From CAZFAP01 sp964516325 (lineage in GTDB: Bacteria > Auribacterota > JABMQX01), in NCBI GenBank assembly GCA_964516325.1, contig CAZFAP010000151.1, positions 1 to 11,915 of the forward strand: a stretch of DNA of 11,915 bases, read 5' to 3'. This document shows positions 1 to 5,545 of this stretch, in pieces. The notes beneath the pieces are model-generated. The model searched no databases and was not told where the DNA came from. It saw only the letters and a program-made list of their open reading frames with translations. A program made the position numbers and the translations under genes. Position 1 is the stretch's first letter. Each line of letters begins with the position of its first letter.

Positions 1-300
1 TCCTTCGTGTCAAAAGAGCTACGGGCTTCCGTCGCGCCGGTACGGCTGCCCAACGATCACCGGTCAATCATCTGTAATTATGCAACATGGAGAGGCGAAC
101 GTCAAGCGAAAACTTTTGCGCCACAACTCACGGTACCCGTGGGTACACAAAAGCGCCATCGCGGGGGCGGTGTATGCGCTGCCCTCCGATGGTCTGGGTA
201 CGGACAGGTTTCCTGGGACAGGAGAACATGGCGGGTATCGCCACAGCGGGGTGCGGCGCATGGACGACCGGCGGCCAACCCCGTCGGGTGTCGGTCGCTT
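1..300. other. Intergenic stretch without a gene
   Basis: I see no protein that looks real on either strand. The open frames here have no recognisable domain, no convincing ribosome binding site and the composition expected of chance frames in GC-rich DNA. The only supported element is the leftward promoter at 77-105. Confidence 0.6.
77..105 (-). promoter_or_regulatory. Sigma70-type promoter pointing out of the left edge
   Basis: On the minus strand, TTGACG (100-105) is separated by 17 bases (83-99) from CATAAT (77-82); each box matches the consensus at 5 of 6 positions. Transcription would start near position 70 and run leftward, so the gene served presumably lies beyond position 1. The arrangement resembles the promoter at 930-958, which also has CATAAT at 17-base spacing. 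Confidence 0.5.
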
Positions 301-657
301 TCACTTGCCGCGGGAGTGGAGGGAGAGGCGGTATTTTTCGGAAATCATGGTGTGGAGGGGGGCGGAGGGGGAAAGGGAGCAGACGGATTGGAGGACATGG
401 GGGAGGCCTTCGTCGGAGAGGAGGCGCAGGAGCTCGATAGCTTTTTCGTCATCGGGGTTGTCGTAGCGGAGGGCGGCGACGATTTGGACAACCGCCGCGG
501 GCGCGTCCTCGAGTTCCTGGAAGAGCAGGTCGGACAAAAGCAGCACGACCCGTCCGAACCTCGCCGTTTCGAGGAGCGCGAGGCTCTCCTCTGCGAACTC
601 AGGGTCACGGCATCCGCCGATCACGGATGTGTCCACATAAATCCTCTGGCGGTGCAA
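301..657 (-). pseudogene. Truncated PIN-domain (VapC-like) toxin with an unrelated C-terminal tail
   Basis: PIN-domain toxins of type II toxin-antitoxin systems are metal-dependent RNases. The start is a TTG at 657, preceded at 8 bases by a strong Shine-Dalgarno AAAGGAGG. Residues 1 to about 77 look like the PIN N-terminal half: the opening strand with YVDTS (acidic D9), then SDLLFQELE (second acid E48). Members of this family are usually about 150-170 residues with further acidic residues in the second half. Here those are absent: from about residue 78 the frame runs into a segment whose DNA (361-424) is repeated next to hicA at 4533-4596, and ends at 118 residues. I read this as a toxin gene cut by a short inserted or recombined sequence and therefore probably inactive. 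No antitoxin gene is recognisable upstream. The promoter at 930-958 probably drives it through a leader of about 265 bases. Confidence 0.7.
361..424 (-). repeat. Dispersed repeat, copy A (inside the PIN gene)
   Basis: This segment aligns without gaps to 4533-4596, with 54 of 64 bases identical by my hand alignment, including an exact 18-base match (407-424 with 4579-4596). Identity falls off gradually below 361 and stops abruptly after 424. Read on the minus strand in the PIN frame it gives LSDEGLPHVLQSVCSLSPS; copy B gives a very similar peptide with mostly conservative changes. Nearby, 312-333 matches 5300-5321 at 21 of 22 bases, so the repeated material may extend further in this copy. Confidence 0.75.
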
Positions 658-929
658 TTTCCTTGCCTCCTTTGGGGGCCACGTCGGGAAAGAATGCGAT
701 TTGTGCCAGGTTTGCGTCTCCTGCGAAGGTGTTCATGGCGCATCGCTTGCCGTGTCGGAGCAGGCAGCGAGAATATTCTCTCCCCAACGAGCCGAGATGG
801 CAACCTGTTTTTTGTCGGGAGAAAGAGAAGGCGGGAGGAATTGACGGTGGACAAAGAGGGCGCAGAGCGGGAAACGGATTCGCATTTGACGGGTTATCTC
901 CCAACGTGCCCTTGCTTTTGTCTGGTAGG
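658..929 (-). other. Long leader between promoter and PIN gene
   Basis: No convincing gene. A 43-codon frame beginning with ATG near 736 overlaps the PIN start, but it has no recognisable antitoxin features. The stretch holds a perfect 12-base palindrome GAGAATATTCTC (769-780) that could be an operator, and a degenerate copy of the GGGCGCAGAG repeat family near 844-867. Confidence 0.45.
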
Positions 930-958
930 ATTATGGCATGAATGCTGCCGTTTGTCAA
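930..958 (-). promoter_or_regulatory. Strong sigma70-type promoter upstream of the PIN gene
   Basis: On the minus strand, TTGACA (953-958) is followed after exactly 17 bases by CATAAT (930-935). This is the best full promoter match in the window. It lies just past the stop of the radical SAM gene and points at the PIN gene, with a predicted start near 923. It gives the PIN locus transcription independent of the upstream operon. Confidence 0.6.
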
Positions 959-984
959 GAGGGGACGGGGCTGGGGGGAAGGGG

Positions 985-2121
985 TCATGTCGCTGGGGCC
1001 GGGGGTCTCTTGGCGGCCTTGGCGCGCAGTTCCTTGGGGCGGTCGTAGGGTGCTGCGCAGCGGAGCGAGATGTTCTGCTCGCGGACATTCTTGCGGAATT
1101 GGCGGACCTCGGCGTCTGTCCATAGCGGCTCGTGGATGTAGTAATCGGCGCGTGTTTGATGGACCCTGTCGGGGGCGCCCGGGCGGTACGAATCATACAC
1201 CTGATCGAGGGGCCGGTAGCGGCAGTCGGATATTTGGACCCCCCATCGTGCGCATGCTTTCCTTTTGGCTTCCATATCGCGGAAGGGGATGTCCCAGTTG
1301 TAGAGCATGAAGACGAATGTGTCCTGTGGCCGGAAGCCCGCGCTGCGAAGGATCCGGAGCTGCTCTGCGACCGCGGTCTTCCCGGAGGCTGGGCCGTCCC
1401 ACGCTATGCGGGGGTAGACGAAGCCGGCGAGCTTGAGCATCCGCGCCAGGTGGGGTCTTTCAAGGAGCACCCGTCCATCCAGGCCAGCCTGGCATTCGCA
1501 CCGCAGGCGTTTACCAGAGATGCGGTGGCCGGCGAGTTCCTCGAGGATAGCGTCTATGTGCGGGTTGAGCAGAAGGTTATCGTCGTAGAATAGGACCCTG
1601 TTCATGGTGATCTCTTCCCTCACTGAGGCCTTTGCGGTGAAGCGTGGGGAGATCAGCCAGCTGCCGCAGAACGCGCACCTTCGGGGGCAGCCCCTGGAGC
1701 TGCGTACGATCTGGTGGGGGGCGCGCGCCAGGTCATAGGCGGGGGCGCAGGCCTCTGCGCCCTTGTGGATACCGATGTAAACGCGGTCACAGCCCGTGTA
1801 GGACAGGCAGTGTCGGGGCATGAGCGTCGCATAGATGCCGCCGACCACGATTTCAGCGGCCGGATGGGTGGCCTTGTAGTACGCGACGGATTCCCTGACG
1901 TGATGGGCCCAATAGGTGAAGAGGGAGGTGACGAGGATAAGATGGGGCCTGAAGGAGCCGGTTGGGGCGGAGCCCCGGACGAGTCTGACCTTGTCCCCGT
2001 GAGCGCGGTAGTACGCTGCGAGCTTGAGGAGGCCAATCGGCAGGAAGCCGCGGTGGTTCGCGCTTTTGGGGGGCAGTGGGAAGTCAGGCTGTACGAGAAG
2101 CACGTTCATGGGACCGGTCAC
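985..2121 (-). CDS. Radical SAM protein with cobalamin-binding-like N-terminal domain
   Basis: A predicted radical SAM enzyme that would bind a 4Fe-4S cluster and cleave S-adenosylmethionine; its substrate is unknown. Residues about 5-130 form a Rossmann-like B12-binding domain of the type found in cobalamin radical SAM proteins (LLVQPDFP near the start, VVGGIYATLMP near residues 92-102), but I see no DxHxxG cobalamin-ligand motif. The cluster motif CPRRCAFC gives C145, C149 and C152, followed by FYDDN at about 178-182. The length of 378 is normal for the type. The start GTG overlaps the upstream stop as GTGA, implying translational coupling; the ATG at 2109 (MNVLLVQP) is an equally plausible start and fits the family's usual N-terminus. 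It is the second gene of an operon with the DGQHR protein, suggesting joint function, possibly nucleic-acid or tRNA modification (inference). Confidence 0.88.
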   Translation of the reverse strand: MTGPMNVLLVQPDFPLPPKSANHRGFLPIGLLKLAAYYRAHGDKVRLVRGSAPTGSFRPHLILVTSLFTYWAHHVRESVAYYKATHPAAEIVVGGIYATLMPRHCLSYTGCDRVYIGIHKGAEACAPAYDLARAPHQIVRSSRGCPRRCAFCGSWLISPRFTAKASVREEITMNRVLFYDDNLLLNPHIDAILEELAGHRISGKRLRCECQAGLDGRVLLERPHLARMLKLAGFVYPRIAWDGPASGKTAVAEQLRILRSAGFRPQDTFVFMLYNWDIPFRDMEAKRKACARWGVQISDCRYRPLDQVYDSYRPGAPDRVHQTRADYYIHEPLWTDAEVRQFRKNVREQNISLRCAAPYDRPKELRAKAAKRPPAPAT

Positions 2122-4277
2122 AGGTATGGGTTAATGCTGGGTTCTGCGAGGACCCGCGAAAACCAGAGCAAGCCTGAAACAGCGTCGGCGATCTCCTGCT
2201 GATCCGGGGAACGTTGGTGCGCGCGTGCGTCGCGCGCCGGGACCAGAAGGGAGAGGTATTTCAGGAAGTTTGTTTGGTCGGCGAAATCGGCCTCGAATAC
2301 GGGCTCCCAGTTGGTGCCGCAGAGCACGACCTGCCTCAGGTGCTCAAGCCCCAGCTTGCTGAACTTGTACTCGTTCGGGTCTGACGTTGCCGGCTCCCGT
2401 TGAAGGTACGGCTTGTGCTTGACCTCCTTCTGCCACATCTCGTCTGCCGCCTTCTTGACACCCCCGGGGATGGCGTGCTTCCACCATGCAGGACCGAATT
2501 GCTCCTTGAGCTTTTTGAGTATGTACTCCCTCAGGATGCCCTCGAACCGGGTGCACTTCTCGGGTGCGTCCTGGCCGGGGGCCCGGGTTGGGCGCGCCAG
2601 TGCCACCACGCCCTGCTTCTGGAGCCGCGGCGGGTCGAAGCAATCGACTTTGGTGGCCAGGTGGAGGTCAAGATCGGTGGCTGCAACGCCCTGAAGGCCC
2701 CTGCTGTTCGCGGTGCGCACGCGGTCGGCGAAAGAGTCCGTGTGCTTGAGGTACTCCACGATGGGCATGACATAGGTTCCCCGAAGGGTCGTTCTGAGTT
2801 CGGGGAGCGCGTTCTGGAGAAGGATCCTGTCGCGCCCCTCGTTGACGAGGTGTCGTAGGATGTCGTCGAAGACCATGATCAGCACGCCGAATCCGTTGTT
2901 GCTTAGCAAGACGCCGTTGGTCTCGGCCCGCCAGTCATCGGGCCACACTTCGCGGAGTTGGTCATAGTACGCCCCTATGAGCCGCGCGGCCTCGTCGGGG
3001 CCGTGCTGGGGGTCGTCGCCACGTGGGATGTTTTTCCAGTGGAGATAGCCCCGTAGCGTCTCGCATACGGTCGCGAGCTTCAGGGCTGGTTGTGCTGGCT
3101 TCGGGACACTCGGAATGTCGATGCGGCCTCTGAACGGTTCCCGGCGCGCGAGGCGTTTGGCCGTTTCTGCGACTGTGTAGAGCCTCGCCTGCCGCGGATC
3201 GGAGCTGCCCTCGTAGATGTCGGAGTACAGGTCCCACAACAGCTCCGGCGGCACCTTTGTCTGCTTCTTGTTTATGTCTACGAAAAGCGCGGCCTGCTCG
3301 GAGATCTGCATGTTCTGCAGCGCGATGACCGGAAGGGTTATCTCGGTGTGGGCCTGCGCTGCGCCGTAGAGCCTGTGCTGGCCGTCAATGATCCAGGCGC
3401 TGCCGTAGTAAGCGGGGAGCGTCAGCAGCCCTTGCTCAACGTCCCCTTCCTTGTGTTGACGGGTCCAGGTGGGGGGCTTCGTGAAGTTGATGATGACCGA
3501 GTTGGGGAAGAAGCCGCCCTGGGTATCGATATACTTCCTTATCTGTGCAAGCTTGGCGGCCTTGAGCATCCGCTGGTAAGCGCCGGGCATCTCCGAGAGA
3601 CTGAGAAGTTCCCTGTGGTGAATGTGAGCGTACTGAAGGAGGTCCCTGGCCGACATCAGGAAGCTGTAGTAGGTGCGCCCGGAGATCTTGCCCATGAGGG
3701 CGGGGTAGGGCCTTGCCAGGGACTTCTGCTGCTTGCCGGCGAACAGTACGGAGTATATCTGGTATCGGGCGAGTGGCCCGATCTGGTCGGCGAGCTGCTC
3801 CATGTAGCGGAGGTCGGCTGCGGACCATAGGAATATGTTCTTGGCGCGAACGGCGACCGCGAGCCTCTCGTCCGGCTCGGCCTTCTCCTGAGAGCTCACG
3901 GCGGCGACAAGGCAGACCCGCAGAGGTTCCCATTGCTTGCATATAGCGTTGCGGACCTGGTCATGGTAGCCCTCGAACCACTCCAGGAGGCTCTTCGCCC
4001 TCACAGGACCGGGCCCTTCCGAACTCGTACACTGGACGGCGAACACATTGTTCTCGTCGCGCGCGAGAACGTCCACCTGTTTCTCGTGACCCTCCTTTAG
4101 GAGAAGGTGGCATTGGCGATCCCTGTTTATTGCCGTGAACCCGAGCCGGTAAAAGAGGTGCCAGACCCTGTCCTCCCACTCGGCACCGGGAGCCTTCGAC
4201 GCGGCCTCCCGTCTTAGCCTTAGGCAGCGCTTGAGGTCTGCTGGCGTATTAGCCATCTCGCCGCGAATCCCGTTCAT
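2118..4277 (-). CDS. DGQHR-domain (DndB-like) protein with nuclease-like N-terminus and HEPN-like C-terminus
   Basis: A 719-residue protein. The core carries the signature IDGQHRLYGA (DGQHR at 298-302) and FVDINKKQTKV (332-342), diagnostic of the DGQHR family, which includes DndB of DNA phosphorothioation systems and the related proteins of 7-deazaguanine DNA-modification clusters. The N-terminus, residues about 30-90, looks like a PD-(D/E)xK fold: WEDRVWHLFYRLGF, then QVDVLA (D69) and FAVQCTSS, where the usual E-x-K appears as Q82-C83-T84. The last 60 residues resemble a HEPN (Swt1-type) domain with R682-x4-H687 in RDARAH. The start ATG at 4277 has GGAGG 8-9 bases upstream; the ATG at 4256 is a weaker alternative. 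It is the first gene of an operon with the overlapping radical SAM gene. The role in defence or DNA modification is inferred from family and architecture; no methylase, sulfur-transfer or dnd gene is nearby. Confidence 0.85.
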   Translation of the reverse strand: MNGIRGEMANTPADLKRCLRLRREAASKAPGAEWEDRVWHLFYRLGFTAINRDRQCHLLLKEGHEKQVDVLARDENNVFAVQCTSSEGPGPVRAKSLLEWFEGYHDQVRNAICKQWEPLRVCLVAAVSSQEKAEPDERLAVAVRAKNIFLWSAADLRYMEQLADQIGPLARYQIYSVLFAGKQQKSLARPYPALMGKISGRTYYSFLMSARDLLQYAHIHHRELLSLSEMPGAYQRMLKAAKLAQIRKYIDTQGGFFPNSVIINFTKPPTWTRQHKEGDVEQGLLTLPAYYGSAWIIDGQHRLYGAAQAHTEITLPVIALQNMQISEQAALFVDINKKQTKVPPELLWDLYSDIYEGSSDPRQARLYTVAETAKRLARREPFRGRIDIPSVPKPAQPALKLATVCETLRGYLHWKNIPRGDDPQHGPDEAARLIGAYYDQLREVWPDDWRAETNGVLLSNNGFGVLIMVFDDILRHLVNEGRDRILLQNALPELRTTLRGTYVMPIVEYLKHTDSFADRVRTANSRGLQGVAATDLDLHLATKVDCFDPPRLQKQGVVALARPTRAPGQDAPEKCTRFEGILREYILKKLKEQFGPAWWKHAIPGGVKKAADEMWQKEVKHKPYLQREPATSDPNEYKFSKLGLEHLRQVVLCGTNWEPVFEADFADQTNFLKYLSLLVPARDARAHQRSPDQQEIADAVSGLLWFSRVLAEPSINPYL

Positions 4278-4323
4278 CTCCAGGTCCTCCTCGCTTATGG
4301 TGTCGTTGGGTCGAACATTGATG

Positions 4324-4353
4324 ATGTTAGGGCTCCGCCGGCACGAATGTCAA
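4324..4353 (-). promoter_or_regulatory. Promoter of the DGQHR/radical SAM operon
   Basis: On the minus strand, a perfect TTGACA (4348-4353), an 18-base spacer and TAACAT (4324-4329, 4 of 6 to consensus). The predicted start lies about 40 bases before the ATG at 4277, a normal leader length. Confidence 0.5.
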
Positions 4354-4532
4354 GCTTCCAACGGAAATACAGCCACACTCGGTGAGCGACCATCGCCGGC
4401 GAGCGCGCCTGGCGGCGTTGCGTGCAGGGCCTGGGTCCCCAAGAGGCCCTGGCAGCGCGTGAGCAAGGGGGCTGGGCGCGGCGCTTTGGAGGTGGCAGAG
4501 GAGAGGTGGTTGCACACGAGGTCGGAGAGTGG
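4354..4532. other. Intergenic DNA between the operon promoter and hicA
   Basis: No gene recognised. Reading frames across it are continuations of chance frames from the hic region. No rho-independent terminator with a T-run is visible after hicA. Confidence 0.4.
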
Positions 4533-4596
4533 GTCGGAGGGGGAGAGGCCGCAGATGGATGCGAGGACGTGGGGGATTCCTTCGTCGGAGAGGAGG
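4533..4596 (-). repeat. Dispersed repeat, copy B (abutting the hicA stop codon)
   Basis: Ungapped match to 361-424 with 54 of 64 identical bases. The repeat boundary at 4596 touches the hicA stop codon (4597-4599) exactly. In one minus-strand frame it encodes LLSDEGIPHVLASICGLSPS, closely matching the tail of the truncated PIN gene, but that frame is not fused to HicA. Confidence 0.75.
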
Positions 4597-4845
4597 TCAG
4601 CGGGAGAAGAAGTGGGATTGGAGGTGCGATTGGGGGATGTAGCGGGAGGCTTGCCGGATGATGGCGCGGAGTGTGCCGGAGTCAAGCTCGTCGTGGAGGG
4701 GAACGACGAGAGTCTGGTTTTCGCCTTTGGGGCCGATTCGGCGGAGCTTGACGTGGCTGCCGCGGCTGGACAAGCAGGAGAAGCCGAAGCGGCGGAAAAT
4801 GGCGATGACCTCTCGGCCTGACAGCTGCCTGAGCTTAGGCGGCAT
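4597..4845 (-). CDS. HicA-family toxin (mRNA interferase)
   Basis: HicA toxins are small double-stranded-RNA-binding-fold RNases that cleave mRNA when not neutralised by HicB. This 82-residue protein has the standard layout: LSGREVIAIFRRFGF helix, then SSRGSHVKLRR with the catalytic-type histidine H31, then VVPLHDELDSGTLRAIIRQA and a RYIPQSHL C-terminal helix. The length is normal and no key residue is missing, so it looks intact. The ATG lies inside the end of hicB, with 11 shared bases (ATGCCGCCTAA), so translation is coupled to the antitoxin. A repeat segment starts immediately after its stop codon. Confidence 0.92.
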   Translation of the reverse strand: MPPKLRQLSGREVIAIFRRFGFSCLSSRGSHVKLRRIGPKGENQTLVVPLHDELDSGTLRAIIRQASRYIPQSHLQSHFFSR

Positions 4846-5065
4846 GAGGTGCGGGCTCCAGCTCCAGGGTGACGACTAAGGCGGGGTTTGGTGTGAGGCC
4901 GAATTCCTCGGGGTTCTCGCCCTCGAGGAAGAGGCCTACGGCTTCGCGAAGATTGGCGATAGTCTCGTCGAGGGTTTTGCCCTGTGTCACGACGGCGATG
5001 TTCATGCACTCGGCGACGTAATGGGTCTCGCCTTTGTGGATGAAGGCTTTAATGGTGCGCTGCAC
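4835..5065 (-). CDS. HicB-family antitoxin
   Basis: HicB binds and neutralises HicA and usually represses the operon. I choose the GTG at 5065 as start, giving 76 residues beginning VQRTIKAFIHKGE, because GGGAGG lies 9 bases upstream and the family fold begins here; the longer open frame upstream to 5143 overlaps the promoter and has no HicB character. Visible features are YVAECMNIAVVTQGKTLDETIANLREAVGLFLEG, the partial RNase H-like fold typical of short HicB proteins. There is no C-terminal helix-turn-helix or ribbon-helix-helix domain, so if it autoregulates it does so without the usual DNA-binding extension. It precedes hicA, the reverse of the classic E. coli order but common for this short form. 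Confidence 0.9.
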   Translation of the reverse strand: MQRTIKAFIHKGETHYVAECMNIAVVTQGKTLDETIANLREAVGLFLEGENPEEFGLTPNPALVVTLELEPAPHAA

Positions 5066-5131
5066 TGTGTGAGACCTCCCTGGCTGTGATGTTCTGGCAG
5101 AGAACGATCGGCGACTCGTACCATCGAAAAC

Positions 5132-5160
5132 ATTATACGGCAATCAGGGGCGAGAGGGAA
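5132..5160 (-). promoter_or_regulatory. hicBA promoter
   Basis: A perfect TATAAT (5132-5137, minus strand) lies about 65 bases before the hicB GTG. The -35 position at 17-base spacing reads TTCCCT (5155-5160), which is poor, so the promoter may be weak or may need an activator. Confidence 0.5.
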
Positions 5161-5189
5161 GGGAATGTTGCGAGTCTATTTGGCAGGAC

Positions 5190-5277
5190 GACAGGATGGA
5201 CGGGATTCTTATTGGCGCGATTTGCGTTTCCTGGATGACGCAAGACGAACCATGCTGGTAATCCTGTGAATCCTGTC
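5190..5277. repeat. Inverted-repeat element of the GACAGGAT family
   Basis: The left arm (5190-5207) and the reverse complement of the right arm (5260-5277) agree at 15 of 18 bases: each has the form GACAGGATnnACnGGATT. The same words recur at 7206-7216, 7234-7245 and 11551-11571. The 52 bases between the arms contain no gene. This is a non-coding, hairpin-capable dispersed repeat. Confidence 0.65.
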
Positions 5278-5299
5278 AGCGGCTTTGGTCAGTAACGGT

Positions 5300-5321
5300 G
5301 GGAGTGGAGGGAGAGGAGGTA
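5300..5321. repeat. Short repeat shared with the PIN locus
   Basis: 21 of 22 bases match 312-333, in the same orientation (GGGAGTGGAGGGAGAGG then a one-base difference). Confidence 0.5.
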
Positions 5322-5326
5322 GCGGT

Positions 5327-5353
5327 GGGGGTCAGGGGTCAGGGGTCAGGGGG
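5327..5353 (+). other. G-quadruplex motif / GTCAGGG tandem repeat
   Basis: Four runs of four to five guanines are separated by exactly TCA each time (G runs at 5327-5331, 5335-5338, 5342-5345, 5349-5353), the ideal pattern for a short-loop four-tier G-quadruplex on the plus strand. It can also be read as three tandem GTCAGGG units. It lies in the gap downstream of DUF1015 and upstream of hicB. Confidence 0.75.
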
Positions 5354-5545
5354 CGGGTTGTGGAGGGGACGCGTTTTCTGTCGTCGGAGCTGACGCTGCT
5401 CAGGGGTCTGGGGTGCGTGTGGCGTCTCACCAAAGCGGAGGCGGACCGGACGCAAGGCAACCGTCTTGGGAACAGCTTGGAGGGAACGGTCGTGTCGCGG
5501 GCTTTTCGCGGTCGGACGTGGGGCTTGGCTTGGGCCGGGAAAGGG
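5354..5545. other. Non-coding gap downstream of the DUF1015 gene
   Basis: No gene, terminator or promoter that I can support. The sequence stays G-rich on the plus strand; open frames on both strands lack domains and initiation signals. Confidence 0.4.

Noticed and set aside
605..736. 43-residue frame just upstream of the PIN gene as a possible antitoxin
   Set aside because: No AbrB, RHH, Phd or other antitoxin features and no good ribosome binding site; it also overlaps the PIN start in a different frame. Left uncalled.
7..1125. 372-codon open frame on the plus strand
   Set aside because: It runs antisense through the PIN gene and the end of the radical SAM gene, has no recognisable domain or start signal and consists of low-complexity Gly/Glu/Arg stretches; a shadow frame of GC-rich DNA.
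985..2121. Assignment of the radical SAM protein to a named enzyme such as a tRNA methylthiotransferase
   Set aside because: It lacks the TRAM domain and the N-terminal cysteine set of MiaB/RimO, and no other family signature is visible; only the general class is supported.
4350..5009. 219-codon minus-strand frame spanning hicA and hicB
   Set aside because: It overlaps both hic genes in another frame with Ser/Pro/Arg-rich chance sequence. Only its LSDEGIPHVL part is of interest, and that is reported as a repeat.
5331..5353. GTCAGGG tandem repeat as a CRISPR or telomere-like array
   Set aside because: Only three 7-base units; too short for an array. Treated as a G-quadruplex motif.
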